64,000 nucleotides of DNA from Chitinophaga niabensis (GTDB taxonomy: Bacteria; Bacteroidota; Bacteroidia; Chitinophagales; Chitinophagaceae): contig JAFIGY010000005.1 of assembly GCA_017849435.1 (NCBI GenBank), positions 1 through 64,000 of the forward strand. Reading direction: 5' to 3'. Under the pieces are notes generated by a model. That model ran no database searches and had not been told where the DNA came from. It saw nothing but the letters and a program-made list of their open reading frames with translations. Shown one piece after another: positions 1 through 8,863 of this stretch. Numbering within the stretch: position 1 is the first letter of the stretch; every line of letters starts with the position of its first letter. Made by a program: the position numbers and the translations under genes.

Positions 1-201
1 CTACATCGGGAAGGTCACTAACGGAGAATGGAAAATTGAAATAGAGGGGGATTAGCTCAGTTGGCTAGAGCGTCCCGACTACATCGGGAAGGTCACTAAC
101 GGAGAATGGAAAATTGAAATAGAGGGGGATTAGCTCAGTTGGCTAGAGCGTCCCGATTACATCGGGAAGGTCACTAACGGAGAATGGAAAATTGAAATAG
201 A
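1..201 (+). repeat. Tandem 78-bp repeat built from tRNA-Ala 5' half, palindrome and flank
   Basis: Units begin at 1, 79 and 157 with a period of 78 bases; the last runs into the intact tRNA gene at 202. Each complete unit has a 5' tRNA-Ala half (acceptor strand, D arm and GAGCG), then the palindrome TCCCGA-CTACA-TCGGGA (loop TTACA in the third unit) where the anticodon arm should be, then AGGTC and the same flank that precedes the real gene. The 3' half with the T arm is missing. The palindrome can fold as a 5-bp stem with a 7-base loop, mimicking an anticodon arm, but without U33. The units are almost identical, so the duplication is recent. The array may extend upstream of the window. Confidence 0.85.
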
Positions 202-275
<74 letters not shown>

Positions 276-284
276 CAAAAAAAG

Positions 285-316
285 AAATGCTCGACTACTG
301 TCGGGCATTTTGCTTT
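285..316 (+). terminator. Intrinsic terminator after tRNA-Ala
   Basis: An 11-bp stem (285-295 with 300-310, one G-U pair) has the loop TACT and is followed by TTGCTTTT. It lies just after the tRNA and separates it from the 3' pseudo-tRNA fragment. Confidence 0.8.
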
Positions 317-323
317 TAATCCC

Positions 324-376
324 ATAGCGTCCCGATCGCATCGGGAAGGTCACCGGTTCGACTCCGGTATCCTCCA
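324..376 (+). pseudogene. 3' fragment of tRNA-Ala carrying the palindrome in place of the anticodon arm
   Basis: AGCG is followed by the palindrome TCCCGA-TCGCA-TCGGGA (330-346) and then by an exact copy of the tRNA-Ala variable loop, T arm and 3' acceptor strand (347-376). It complements the 5' halves upstream: together they would form a whole tRNA-Ala with a substituted anticodon arm. The 5' half is absent, so it cannot form a tRNA. A run of nine T follows at 381-389. Confidence 0.75.
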
Positions 377-779
377 CGAATTTTTTTTTGGCAATTTCAA
401 CAAGCCAATGTAACCTTATAGGTTTGCCTTATCCCGAACACTTTTACCTGCGCTCCGCTTGTCAGTGATGCTACAAAACAGTAGAGTTTCCATATTCCAT
501 AGGCCGAAGGCCATTGAAAGGATCGCAAAATGGGCCGCACATTCCGTGCAGGATTCCGAGATATGGCATACGAATTTTCGCACGCTTTTTATTTTTTTCA
601 AGCTTCCTTTTTTTAAAAAAACCTTCTTCCGATTCTGCTCCTGGTACACCACACTACCCACCAGGCACAGCACTCCCCCACATTTTCAGCTCTTTAAAGC
701 CATAGTGTAAAGGTTCGAGGTTAAAAATTCCGCTATACGAAGTCTGGAGACTTCGTATAGCGGAGTGTGTTGCCTGGTA
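377..779. other. Intergenic region without a convincing gene
   Basis: About 400 bases rich in homopolymers (T9 at 381-389, T runs near 590-620). The short open frames on either strand show no domain, signal peptide or plausible start. The only structured element is the inverted repeat at 729-764. Confidence 0.6.
729..764. repeat. 17-bp perfect inverted repeat with GG centre
   Basis: Arms at 729-745 and 748-764 are perfectly complementary around GG and would fold into a very stable hairpin. It lies 16 bases beyond the stop of the minus-strand gene at 780, so it could act as its terminator, but no T tract follows. An alternative is an interspersed palindromic repeat; it resembles REP-type elements more than a standard terminator. 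Confidence 0.7.
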
Positions 780-2198
780 TCACTCATCAAAAACGATGGG
801 TATTTTCATCACAGATTTTACCTTTTTACCATTCTGTGTTGCAGGTTTCCATAAGGGCATTGTTTCAAATAAATCCATTATACTGTTGGCGTGTGTATAG
901 CCTTTGGGGTTATTGCCCATGTAGAATTTGAGATCATGGTCTTCACTGTCTATACTGTAGGGGGCACAGGTGCCATCTGGTTCCACGAAGAAGGCTACGA
1001 TAATCTTACCTTTTAACCGATTATCGGGCTCTATAAAAATGTATAAATTTTTGCTCAAGTAATCAGCAAGAGCCTTGTCGCCGCCAGGAAACTCTGCCCG
1101 GGCCATCAAGTTGCCCATAGCCAGGCCGACAGCAGGTGCTTCCGTCATGTTTTTTGCTATTTGGGCAAGTGAATCCTTACGCCGCTGAGCGTATATTTTT
1201 AGTTGTACGCGCGTAACATGGTCGCTGAATCCACCCGCAGTTTTGCCGGCTTCCTGATAAGCAGCGAGTGCTTTATATAAATCTTTGGGCTGCGTAGCCG
1301 TTCCCATTTCAAAGCGCCTCCCTATTTTATAATTATTTATCGCAGCATCATTTTTAGTATTATTCTCGGTCGGCACGTAATCGGGCAAATACAAACCTTT
1401 TACATCGTTGTAATAACCATTATGCAATTTTCTAAAGCCGGATGTTTGAAGAAAATTCTCCATTTGATTTACAAATGACCTTAAATCAATATACAAAATA
1501 CTAATACATTTTTCTCCGCAATACATTTTAAAACTATAGGAGTTATCAATTTTCCACGGCTTTACTGTGCATAGGAGCGAGTCTTTATCACAATGTAGCA
1601 TTGAGTTATTTTTGTCATACCAAACTTGTTGCGAATAATTTTTTTTATCCTTTTTTCTGGCAAGACCAGAATAGAACAATGTGCTCTTATTCGCGTTATC
1701 AGCCAAGGCTTGAAGCAAACTATCCATTGTATTATTTAATGCCTTTTCATTTCCGTTTAGTTGGTCATATTCTCTTTTTTTTGTGTATGCGGGTTGTAAA
1801 GCCTGCTCTGCATCTATCTTTATGGATAATATTTCGTTGTATTTTTCTTGAGGATAAGTGTTTTTATTTACATTGCCAAGTAACGCCTTTGATGTAATTA
1901 ACAGCCAAAGTCGGTTATTATAATTATCGGGATATGTATTTGACTGCGAGTTGTTGGCGCTCCATGCTTTTATACCTTCACTTACCGTTTTAATTAGAAG
2001 ATAAGTGGTCTTGATGGTTGGCTCTCCTAATTTTTTATTACAGTCATTTAGTGTCTTGTAACAATCCTGAAACTGTTGGGCTTCGTATTGCTCAACAGCT
2101 TTGCTGTACAATACTCTTGCTTCTTCTTCATTAGTTTGAGCCATTGTATTAATGGCGGCCAATAGCATAACCGAGCCAATGAAAACTGCCTTTTTCAT
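780..2198 (-). CDS. Exported protein with TonB C-terminal-like domain
   Basis: The protein has 472 residues. Residues 1-20 look like a signal peptide ending at an Ala-Gln cleavage site. Residues about 20-360 are mostly helical and TPR-like, without a family I can name. The last ~105 residues resemble the TonB C-terminal domain: an FPGGDKAL start, a VxFxVxPDG strand and MPLWKPATQNGKKV near the end, as in the many periplasmic TonB-C proteins of Bacteroidetes. There is no N-terminal TonB membrane anchor, so it is probably not an energy transducer. It lies 15 bases after the SPOR-like gene and is probably co-transcribed with it. Function is unknown; the domain call is moderately sure. Confidence 0.75.
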   Translation of the reverse strand: MKKAVFIGSVMLLAAINTMAQTNEEEARVLYSKAVEQYEAQQFQDCYKTLNDCNKKLGEPTIKTTYLLIKTVSEGIKAWSANNSQSNTYPDNYNNRLWLLITSKALLGNVNKNTYPQEKYNEILSIKIDAEQALQPAYTKKREYDQLNGNEKALNNTMDSLLQALADNANKSTLFYSGLARKKDKKNYSQQVWYDKNNSMLHCDKDSLLCTVKPWKIDNSYSFKMYCGEKCISILYIDLRSFVNQMENFLQTSGFRKLHNGYYNDVKGLYLPDYVPTENNTKNDAAINNYKIGRRFEMGTATQPKDLYKALAAYQEAGKTAGGFSDHVTRVQLKIYAQRRKDSLAQIAKNMTEAPAVGLAMGNLMARAEFPGGDKALADYLSKNLYIFIEPDNRLKGKIIVAFFVEPDGTCAPYSIDSEDHDLKFYMGNNPKGYTHANSIMDLFETMPLWKPATQNGKKVKSVMKIPIVFDE

Positions 2199-2213
2199 AA
2201 TTCACATTGTAGT

Positions 2214-3656
2214 TTAGTTATTCCAGAAATCGTCTTTGTTCTGTTTCTTTGCCGGAGTTGATGCATTGATAGGTGAGCCCTTTTCTTCTAAAGCTACTTC
2301 AGTTACGGAAAACCCCGCATTTATGGCATTTTTTCTGATGGTAGCTACGGCTTGTTTTGCCTCTGCCAAATTTGTAAAGTATCCATACACCCAATAATAA
2401 TTGTCTTTATTTTCGGGGTAATTTCCGAGCAGTTTTTTCTTTATTTTTTGTCGTAAATCAGAATACATCATCCATGTTCCGTCATTATACTTAGTAATTG
2501 GTACAGGGGAAAGCAGTCGAATGTTTTTGTTATCTCCTACACTTACATTCACATCAACAAAATAAAATCTTTCCCATGCTACATAATATACTGTTTGTAT
2601 GCCATCGGGGATCTGGTTGGTGGTTTTAACCTCGATATCATAATATGTACCGGCAATAGAAGCATTTATTTGACTTTCTTTAATTATGTTTTTTAGTCTT
2701 ATACGGTGTTCTTCTGCATATCTGTCAGCCTCTTCTTGTTCTCTCTGCCGCCGTTCTTCTTCCTCGTGTTCTTTTCTCTGCTTTTCCCCTTCCTGCGCCT
2801 GCTGCTGTCTTGCAGACTCTGCATCGCGTTGTGCCTGTCGTTGCTGTAAATAGTTTTGGGCTATATTTCCTAAATCATTTATTGTATTGTTTATTATTTG
2901 CTGTTGTTGTTGATTGTAGTTCTGCTGTTGCTGGTACTGCTGGGCGTAGTTGTTACTGTTAGTTGCTGTTCTTGTGGCAGCTTTATTATTTGTAACTGTC
3001 CCATTATACAGCGAGTTAGTGTTTTTGTTGTTAAAATTGCCGGGAGTATTTGTAGTATTCGTTTTATAGTAGCCCGCATTGGTTGCAGCATACCGTCCTT
3101 GTGTGGAGCTATTGTTGCTACCCGTACTCGTTGTTGTATTTGTTGCAGATGAAGAATTATTGGTTGATGATGTGTTGTCATTTTCAGTTACAGGTGTTAT
3201 AGATATACTGCTTAACTGCAATGTTCTTATTCTGTCGTATTTATAATCTGTTCTATCATTTGGGTTGGGGTAAACTTTATCTGTTTTGCAATCTTCGGAC
3301 TGTACCGTTCCAGTAAGGCCGTTATTGTCAAACAAATAATCACTTCCACCGATCGTTTTCCCGGCCTTGATTGTAACCTCTATTTTCACCGATACCGTAT
3401 TGCCACAATAAGTAACGGCATTCAAGCTCCCCTTTACCGATAATTTTTTTGTGGTAAGGTTACTGAGTTTTACAGTAAATTGTTGTCCTTCTAATCCTGC
3501 CCAGGTTTCTTTAAATAAATGCACATCTAATCCCTGAGCCTGAAAAGCAGATTGATTGGTTAATGTAAGTTCCTTCCATTTTTGTTCCTGGGCATTTAAT
3601 GCAGTTGTCATTAATGGGTATAGCACTAAAAGAAAAATTGTTTTCTTTCTGAACAT
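2214..3656 (-). CDS. Exported low-complexity protein with SPOR-like C-terminus
   Basis: The start at 3656 gives a clear signal peptide (MFRKKTIFLLVLYPLM...LNAQ); the frame stays open to 3749, but that longer start would bury it. The 480-residue protein has an N-terminal beta-rich part (about 25-160), a Ser/Thr/Asn-rich stretch (about 165-255), a Gln-rich and then Glu/Arg-rich coiled coil (about 255-335) and a C-terminal region with the pattern YWVYGYFTNLAEAKQAV, reminiscent of SPOR domains that bind denuded peptidoglycan. The stop lies 15 bases before the TonB-C-like gene, suggesting an operon of two envelope proteins. No function can be assigned. The repetitive middle may vary between strains. 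Confidence 0.75.
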   Translation of the reverse strand: MFRKKTIFLLVLYPLMTTALNAQEQKWKELTLTNQSAFQAQGLDVHLFKETWAGLEGQQFTVKLSNLTTKKLSVKGSLNAVTYCGNTVSVKIEVTIKAGKTIGGSDYLFDNNGLTGTVQSEDCKTDKVYPNPNDRTDYKYDRIRTLQLSSISITPVTENDNTSSTNNSSSATNTTTSTGSNNSSTQGRYAATNAGYYKTNTTNTPGNFNNKNTNSLYNGTVTNNKAATRTATNSNNYAQQYQQQQNYNQQQQQIINNTINDLGNIAQNYLQQRQAQRDAESARQQQAQEGEKQRKEHEEEERRQREQEEADRYAEEHRIRLKNIIKESQINASIAGTYYDIEVKTTNQIPDGIQTVYYVAWERFYFVDVNVSVGDNKNIRLLSPVPITKYNDGTWMMYSDLRQKIKKKLLGNYPENKDNYYWVYGYFTNLAEAKQAVATIRKNAINAGFSVTEVALEEKGSPINASTPAKKQNKDDFWNN

Positions 3657-3894
3657 AAAATTTGTTTTTAAAAGATCATCGTTGAAATCATTTGAATTGC
3701 ACCTTATTTGAAAAATCTTAATATTTGAGCGATTCTTGAAGAGTGCCAAATGCCCCTGTGCTTCTGTTTGTCACTGTGCAATCTGTGTCCAAATCTATAA
3801 TAATGCCGATCTGGCAGAAATAGTAATATGTTACTATTTTGAGGGCCTGGTGTACCTAAAAATTGCTATATTGGAATTCCAAAACATTTTTTCC

Positions 3895-4698
3895 ATGAGG
3901 AACCGTAATGCCCTGAACATCACCTATATGGGAAACCTGCAACAGGCATCGTATGCCAGCGAAGTGGCAGACACAGCTGATATTCAGAACCTGCTTGCGC
4001 AATTCAAAGGGTTGGGCAGACTGATGCAACATACTACTCCCATGTTTTATGTGATTGATTATTCCGCGCAGCAATATTTAATGATGACCAATGCGATACA
4101 AAATATTGCCGGCTATCATGCAAGGGACTTTTTAGAGTCGCGTTTAGAAAAAACAATAGATGTATATCACAAAGATGATTTTAGGATTTATAACCAACAG
4201 ATATTTGCAGGCAATGCCTCTTTTTTAAAGCAGACGCCGCAACAGGATCACCATCAATATGTCTTTTCCTATAATTTTCGCTTCTTGCGCCAGGACAAAA
4301 AGTTCGCTCATGTGCTTCAACGCAACTCTTATATTACATCCAAAGAAACCGGCCTCCCATTGTATAGCCTGGGAATGATTGTGGATATAACCGATTTTAA
4401 AGCTGATTCTGTAATGGTGCATACCATTGAAAGAATACAAGAAGGCGTTGATATGCCTTATATTCAAAAAATAAGTACCTGTTATTGTTTCCCGGACCTG
4501 GAAGACGCAATGCTTACCCGAAGGGAAAAAACAGTATTGCATTATTTAAGCGAAGGCTTCAGCAGTAAAGAGGTTGCAGACAGATTGTTCGTAAGCGAGC
4601 GTACCGTCGTCAATCACAAGCAAAACATGATGCGCAAAACCAACACCAAAAATATTACCGAGCTGGTTGCATTTGCAATCAGGAACCGGCTGATATGA
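3895..4698 (+). CDS. PAS-like sensor with LuxR-type DNA-binding domain
   Basis: The predicted 267-residue protein has an N-terminal half resembling a PAS fold (FYVIDYSAQQYLMMTNAIQNI, about residues 45-150) and a C-terminal LuxR/GerE helix-turn-helix (LTRREKTVLHYLSEGFSSKE, with VSERTVVNHKQNMMRK as second and recognition helices). There is no receiver domain, so it probably senses a ligand or redox state directly rather than being phosphorylated. The frame is open from 3736; the ATG at 3895 is chosen because upstream residues look non-coding, and the ATG at 3928 is also possible. It is divergent from the envelope gene pair at 3656 with about 240 bases between, so it may control them. Its 3' end overlaps the convergent hydrolase remnant by 20 bases. 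Confidence 0.85.
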   Translation: MRNRNALNITYMGNLQQASYASEVADTADIQNLLAQFKGLGRLMQHTTPMFYVIDYSAQQYLMMTNAIQNIAGYHARDFLESRLEKTIDVYHKDDFRIYNQQIFAGNASFLKQTPQQDHHQYVFSYNFRFLRQDKKFAHVLQRNSYITSKETGLPLYSLGMIVDITDFKADSVMVHTIERIQEGVDMPYIQKISTCYCFPDLEDAMLTRREKTVLHYLSEGFSSKEVADRLFVSERTVVNHKQNMMRKTNTKNITELVAFAIRNRLI

Positions 4699-5173
4699 AA
4701 ATTTCTTTTGCATATTGGTGAATCAAATCGGCTAATGACTCTGGCCGGTCCAGCTGTGGGCAATGGCTTGCCGCCGATATTTTAATAATTTCATCTCTCC
4801 ACGTCCCGATGGCAACCCGTTCCAGATAACCTGGGAATATGATTTTTTCTTCCGCTCCATGTATTATTGCAACAGGGTATTCAAGTTGTTCCAGGTTAGC
4901 TGCCTCATCACTCCATCCTCTCTTACTCATTGCAATACCTGACACCATACGAAAAACCGGGTCTGTATCCCGGAATGTTTGTGCATAAGCTGCTTTTACC
5001 GATGCTTCCATATGTGTCGCTACATCACCCATCAGCCCTTCCAGCGCTTTATTAGTCGGATTTGGTGTGAGATCGGCAACAACAACATATTCTTTCGTGA
5101 AAGATTGTGAGTATTCAACAACAAGACCATCAGAGACCAATAGCAGGGGAAAATTCTCATTGCAGACACTTTG
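4679..5173 (-). pseudogene. Truncated alpha/beta hydrolase, C-terminal part only
   Basis: The open frame runs from a stop at 5174-5176 to 4679 without a good ATG; the first candidate start is TTG at 5140. The coded 150-165 residues match the second half of alpha/beta hydrolases: cap helices, then PVAIIHGAEEKI (acid-strand region) and SHCPQLDRPESLADLIHQY, holding the catalytic His. The first half with the oxyanion region and the nucleophile elbow GxSxG is absent and is not found in other frames upstream. It is therefore most likely a 5'-deleted gene. A short functional protein cannot be excluded, but it would lack the nucleophile. Confidence 0.65.
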
Positions 5174-5365
5174 TCAAGGATAATTATAAAAACAATTCCG
5201 AAAAGATGCCTTTCTGTAGGTGGTACATCACCCCAAACCCCGCATTGTAAAAACCCGACAAAATGGATTGCCCGGGTAAATATACCAACCCGAAAAAGGT
5301 GATCTGGTTGTATTTAACGGCATTTTATCGTAGATTACTATTACCCCAAATAAAAAAGAATTCAT

Positions 5366-7129
5366 ATGAAACTTACGACTCCCATCGTCTTACTCATTAC
5401 TTCCCTATTCCCTGTCCTTTCATCAGCACAATCCAAACCGGCGCCAGAAAATTTTGTGGTAATGCTGGACGGGTATTATGATGAAGGCGCCCGTTTATCC
5501 CCGGTCTTTGCAACAGTGAATGGAGATAACAGGTTCAATGATCAACTCCCTGTCGACTTTACGGACAGCTATCGAAAGACACTGATTGCATACAATAAAA
5601 AATTCCTCACCCGTCTGCTCACTTTTAACCGGCAACACCTTAACCAGAACGATCAACTCAGCTATGATATCCTGAAATGGCGCCTTGAAACAACCCTGAA
5701 AGGACTCAGCCTGAGGGACAATCGAATGCCCTTCAATCAATTCCAGGGATTACCCCAATTTCTCGCTCAACTGGGAAGCGGCACCACCGGGCAGCCCTTT
5801 AAAACCGTTAAGGATTACGATAACTGGTTGAAACGTGCCGGCGCTTTTGCAGCCTGGTCAGACAGCGCTATCCTTTATTTCCGGAAAGGGATGAAAGAAC
5901 AGATCGTTTTGCCCAAAGTACTGGTCCTTAAAATGATCCCGCAACTGGAAAGCATGATAGCCGATGATCCCCGCAAAAGTATCTTCTACGGCCCTGTCAA
6001 CAATATGCCCGCGGATTTTCCCGATGCGGACAAGGCAAGACTGGCATCGGCTTATACAACGCTTATCCGGCAGACGATCGTTCCTTCTTATAAGAAGCTG
6101 GCGGATTTCCTCAAAACAGAATATTTGCCGGTGGCAAGAAGCAGCAGCGGCTGGAGTGCCCTGCCTGACGGAAAGAAAATGTATGCATTCCAGGTACTGC
6201 AAATAACCACCACGCAACAAACCCCTGAAGATATTTACCAAACCGGCCTTAAGGAAGTGAAACGGATAAAGGGAGAAATGGAAAAAGTAAAAGCTGCTGT
6301 CGGTTTTTCCGGCGATCTGAATGCTTTCTTCCACTATCTGCAAACCGATCCAAAATTCTTCCCTTACAAAACTCCGGATGAAGTATTGACGGATTATCGC
6401 AGCATCGAGCCAAAGATCGCCGCCGTTCTGAAGAAAATGTTCCTGCATTCACCCAAAACCGGCTTTGAGGTTCGCGCGACAGAAGCATTTCGTGCGGCTA
6501 CTTCTGCTGCTCAATATTTTCCCGGCGCACCGGATGGCAGCCGGCCGGGGATCTTCTACGTGCCCATTGTAGACGCCACTAAAACGGTTACCGCCAGGGA
6601 AAGTCTTTTCATCCACGAAGCAGTCCCAGGGCACCATTACCAGGTCATGCTGCAACGCGAAAACGATTCCCTACCGGCTTTCCGCCGCTTCGGAGGATTT
6701 ACGGCCTATATAGAAGGATGGGGTTTATATGCGGAAAGCCTTGGAAAAGAACTTGGTTTGTACAAAGATCCATATCAGTATATGCGTGCATTGGGCGATG
6801 AGATCCACAGAGCAATACGGCTGGTAGTGGACGTAGGCCTGCATGAAAAAGGCTGGACGCGGGAGCAGGCGATCCAATATACGATTGACAATGAGCCTGT
6901 AGAGGAGCAAAGAGCAATTTCCGAAACGGAGCGATATATGGCCATCCCGGCGCAGGCACTCGCCTACAAAACAGGCGGATTGAAAATACAGGCACTGCGC
7001 GCGAAATATGAAAAGCAGCTTGGCTCCCGCTTCAATATCGCCGCTTTCCACGACGCTATCCTGAAAGACGGCAGTCTGCCATTGGATATCCTGGAGAGAA
7101 AGATGGATGCCTGGGCCAGATTGCAATAA
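5366..7129 (+). CDS. DUF885 family exported metallopeptidase-like protein
   Basis: The 587-residue protein starts with a signal peptide (about 1-21, ending SSAQ). It matches the DUF885 family: the signature HEAVPGHHYQ (residues 417-426) is an HExxxGH zinc-site motif, and the downstream YIEGWGLYAESLG supplies the expected Glu. Family members are thought to be zinc-dependent carboxypeptidases or aminopeptidases acting outside the cytoplasm; the substrate is not predictable here. The length is typical. It is a single gene on the plus strand, separated by 74 bases from the sulfur transporter gene, whose regulatory site at 7141 begins right after its stop. Confidence 0.9.
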   Translation: MKLTTPIVLLITSLFPVLSSAQSKPAPENFVVMLDGYYDEGARLSPVFATVNGDNRFNDQLPVDFTDSYRKTLIAYNKKFLTRLLTFNRQHLNQNDQLSYDILKWRLETTLKGLSLRDNRMPFNQFQGLPQFLAQLGSGTTGQPFKTVKDYDNWLKRAGAFAAWSDSAILYFRKGMKEQIVLPKVLVLKMIPQLESMIADDPRKSIFYGPVNNMPADFPDADKARLASAYTTLIRQTIVPSYKKLADFLKTEYLPVARSSSGWSALPDGKKMYAFQVLQITTTQQTPEDIYQTGLKEVKRIKGEMEKVKAAVGFSGDLNAFFHYLQTDPKFFPYKTPDEVLTDYRSIEPKIAAVLKKMFLHSPKTGFEVRATEAFRAATSAAQYFPGAPDGSRPGIFYVPIVDATKTVTARESLFIHEAVPGHHYQVMLQRENDSLPAFRRFGGFTAYIEGWGLYAESLGKELGLYKDPYQYMRALGDEIHRAIRLVVDVGLHEKGWTREQAIQYTIDNEPVEEQRAISETERYMAIPAQALAYKTGGLKIQALRAKYEKQLGSRFNIAAFHDAILKDGSLPLDILERKMDAWARLQ

Positions 7130-7140
7130 CAATGCGGACG

Positions 7141-7185
7141 TGTAACCAAAGTCACATTCCTTCCGGCATTTGCGGCTGATTTTTG
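7141..7185 (+). promoter_or_regulatory. Crp-type site and GAnnTTTG promoter of the YeeE operon
   Basis: TGTAA-CCAAAG-TCACA at 7141-7156 is one base from the Crp consensus TGTGA-N6-TCACA. GATTTTTG at 7178-7185 resembles the Bacteroidetes -7 element TAnnTTTG. The distance from site centre to the -7 element is 29.5 bases and from centre to start codon 55.5. Two other transcripts of the module, at 10299-10343 and 11162-11206, show the same arrangement. The predicted binder is the Crp-family protein coded at 11219-11863. The activator-like position (about -43) is inferred. Confidence 0.7.
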
Positions 7186-7203
7186 CATCTTACCTGATGC
7201 AAT

Positions 7204-7770
7204 ATGAATATCATCGAACTCATCAAACAGCCCTGGCCCTGGTATATAGCAGGACCGCTCATCGGGCTTACCGTCCCTGCGTTACTGATTCTGGGCAACA
7301 AACACTTCGGGATTTCAGCCAATCTGCGGCATGCCTGCGCCACCTGCTTCCCGGCCAACATTCCCTTCTTCCAATACGATTATAAAAAAGAGATATGGAA
7401 CCTCTTCTTTATCGTGGGAATTTTCTTTGGCGGCTTCCTCACCACTACATTCCTCGCCAACCCGCTACCGGTCAAAATACACCCCGCACTGGCACAGGAA
7501 TTAGCAACATATGGCATTACCGACTTTTCAAACATGGTACCCCGGCAACTCTTCAACTGGGAAAATCTGCTATCGTTGCGCGGCATCCTGATGCTGGCGG
7601 GAGGCGGTTTCCTTGTCGGGTTCGGATCGAGGTACGCGGGTGGTTGTACCAGTGGTCACGCCATTATGGGATTAAGTGATCTGCAATGGCCTTCTCTCGT
7701 GGCAACCTGTTGCTTTATGGCCGGTGGATTTATAATGGCGAATCTTTTCCTTCCTTTTTTACTCGGATAA
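7204..7770 (+). CDS. YeeE/YedE family sulfur transporter, first subunit
   Basis: The 188-residue membrane protein has about four or five transmembrane segments and the family motif [16 protein letters not shown] near residue 145, whose cysteine is the conserved thiol proposed to relay a sulfur anion such as thiosulfate through the channel in YeeE/TsuA. It is half-length compared with E. coli YeeE (about 350 residues). The next gene, 11 bases downstream, supplies a second, different half, so the pair probably forms one transporter. It opens the sulfur module and has the Crp-type site upstream. The substrate (thiosulfate or another sulfur species) is inferred from family and context. Confidence 0.9.
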   Translation: MNIIELIKQPWPWYIAGPLIGLTVPALLILGNKHFGISANLRHACATCFPANIPFFQYDYKKEIWNLFFIVGIFFGGFLTTTFLANPLPVKIHPALAQELATYGITDFSNMVPRQLFNWENLLSLRGILMLAGGGFLVGFGSRYAGGCTSGHAIMGLSDLQWPSLVATCCFMAGGFIMANLFLPFLLG

Positions 7771-7781
7771 AACATTTCAGT

Positions 7782-8258
7782 ATGGATAATGAAATACGCT
7801 CGCAGGATACAATCTGCGTGAATGAATCGAAGCTTGAACACAAATGGTATCACAATGGGAAATACCTGGCTGTGGGTATCCTGTTCGGTATCGTGTTCGT
7901 GAAAGCGGAAGTGATCAGCTGGTTCCGGATACAGGAGATGTTCCGGCTGCAATCCTTCCACATGTACGGCGTTATTGGCTCTGCAATCATAACAGGAATG
8001 CTGTCTGTATGGCTGATCAAAAAGTACCGGATCAAAACGATCTATGGCGAGCCGATCACTTTCACCCGCAAAAAATTCAGCAAAGGACAGGTGATCGGAG
8101 GGCTGATCTTTGGTTTGGGATGGGGGCTCACCGGTGCTTGCCCGGGGCCACTGTTTGCGCAAATAGGGACCGGCGCCGTGGTAGTGAGCGTAGTAATATT
8201 GAGCGCGATTGCCGGCACCTGGGTATATGGACGATTCCGGGAAAAGTTGCCGCATTAA
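7782..8258 (+). CDS. YeeE/YedE-like transporter, second subunit (DUF6691 type)
   Basis: The start is set at the ATG at 7782, 11 bases after the preceding stop; the frame is open further upstream but would overlap the partner gene. The 158-residue protein has an N-terminal soluble stretch of about 25 residues, four hydrophobic segments and the motif GWGLTGACPGPLF with the conserved cysteine of the family. It is the usual partner of the shorter YeeE protein in Bacteroidetes and Proteobacteria sulfur clusters. The gene ends just before the strong hairpin at 8263-8291, convergent with the thioredoxin gene. Confidence 0.88.
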   Translation: MDNEIRSQDTICVNESKLEHKWYHNGKYLAVGILFGIVFVKAEVISWFRIQEMFRLQSFHMYGVIGSAIITGMLSVWLIKKYRIKTIYGEPITFTRKKFSKGQVIGGLIFGLGWGLTGACPGPLFAQIGTGAVVVSVVILSAIAGTWVYGRFREKLPH

Positions 8259-8291
8259 AAAAGAGGGTGTTTCAAAATAAGAAACACCCTC
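8255..8291 (-). terminator. Terminator hairpin between YeeE pair and thioredoxin
   Basis: A perfect 11-bp stem (8263-8273 with 8281-8291) has a 7-base loop. Read on the minus strand it is followed by six T (8257-8262), so it mainly terminates the thioredoxin operon; the hairpin can also slow the convergent YeeE transcript. Confidence 0.85.
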
Positions 8292-8306
8292 CTCCCCTCC
8301 TATGGA

Positions 8307-8603
8307 TCAGACATACTGCCGGATCAGCTGTTCCAGCTGCCGTGCTGGCACAACGCCCGCCTGACGCCATAGCACCTTCCCCTCCTTGAATAATATAAGC
8401 GTGGGAACACTCTGCACCTGGTAGGCAGCTGCCGCGGAAGGGTTCTTGTCCACATCCACTTTGATGATGGCCGCTGTTTCCCCTACGGTATCTTTCACTT
8501 CTTCCAATATGGGCGCCATCATTTTGCAGGGTCCGCACCAGGTGGCGAAAAAGTCCACCAGCACCGGTCTGCTGCTATTAATGATCTCTGAAAATGTTGC
8601 CAT
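8307..8603 (-). CDS. Thioredoxin
   Basis: The 98-residue protein, from the ATG at 8603, is a classic thioredoxin: FFATWCGPCK with the redox pair Cys23/Cys26 and the cis-proline loop SVPTLILFKEG. The frame continues upstream by nine codons overlapping the previous gene; the shorter start fits the family. It is the last gene of the MBL/rhodanese-DUF2892-thioredoxin operon. In this context it probably reduces persulfides or protein disulfides produced by the sulfur enzymes, which is an inference from neighbours; the general thiol-disulfide reductase activity is known for the family. Confidence 0.93.
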   Translation of the reverse strand: MATFSEIINSSRPVLVDFFATWCGPCKMMAPILEEVKDTVGETAAIIKVDVDKNPSAAAAYQVQSVPTLILFKEGKVLWRQAGVVPARQLEQLIRQYV

Positions 8604-8613
8604 GATATTCGTT

Positions 8614-8853
8614 TTATGATCGCGGATCACGATGCTTTACTTCTTCGTAGATGACTTCGTCATTACGGCTGTCAAAATTATTCGAACGCGGGAGGCTGCA
8701 ACATCCTGCATTCGCTAATGCCATTCCTGCAAAAAGAATGCCTATCGCACCGATGAAAATATTGTGCAGTGCGATACCCTGCGTAATGGCCAGGATACCC
8801 ATTCCCAGTCGTACCCACCGCATGAAATGCCAGTTACTGAATAGTCTTTTCAT
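8614..8853 (-). CDS. DUF2892 small membrane protein
   Basis: The 79-residue protein has two hydrophobic segments (about 13-28 and 33-50) with RLGMGILAITQGIAL and IGILFAGMALANAGCCSLP, the pattern of the DUF2892/YgaP membrane domain. That domain is often fused to or adjacent to rhodaneses, as here, where it follows the rhodanese-containing gene by 10 bases. The Cys-Cys pair after the second segment may carry a thiol function. The C-terminus is charged and soluble. It probably works at the membrane with the sulfur-transfer proteins of the operon; the molecular role is not known. Confidence 0.82.
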   Translation of the reverse strand: MKRLFSNWHFMRWVRLGMGILAITQGIALHNIFIGAIGILFAGMALANAGCCSLPRSNNFDSRNDEVIYEEVKHRDPRS

Positions 8854-8863
8854 GTATTGTATT

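Noticed and set aside
1-201. CRISPR-like direct repeats
   Set aside because: The repeat unit is contiguous without variable spacers, and its content is tRNA-derived; no cas genes are present.
416-673. Possible small genes on either strand in the gap after the tRNA array
   Set aside because: Low-complexity sequence with homopolymer runs, no plausible start context or domain.
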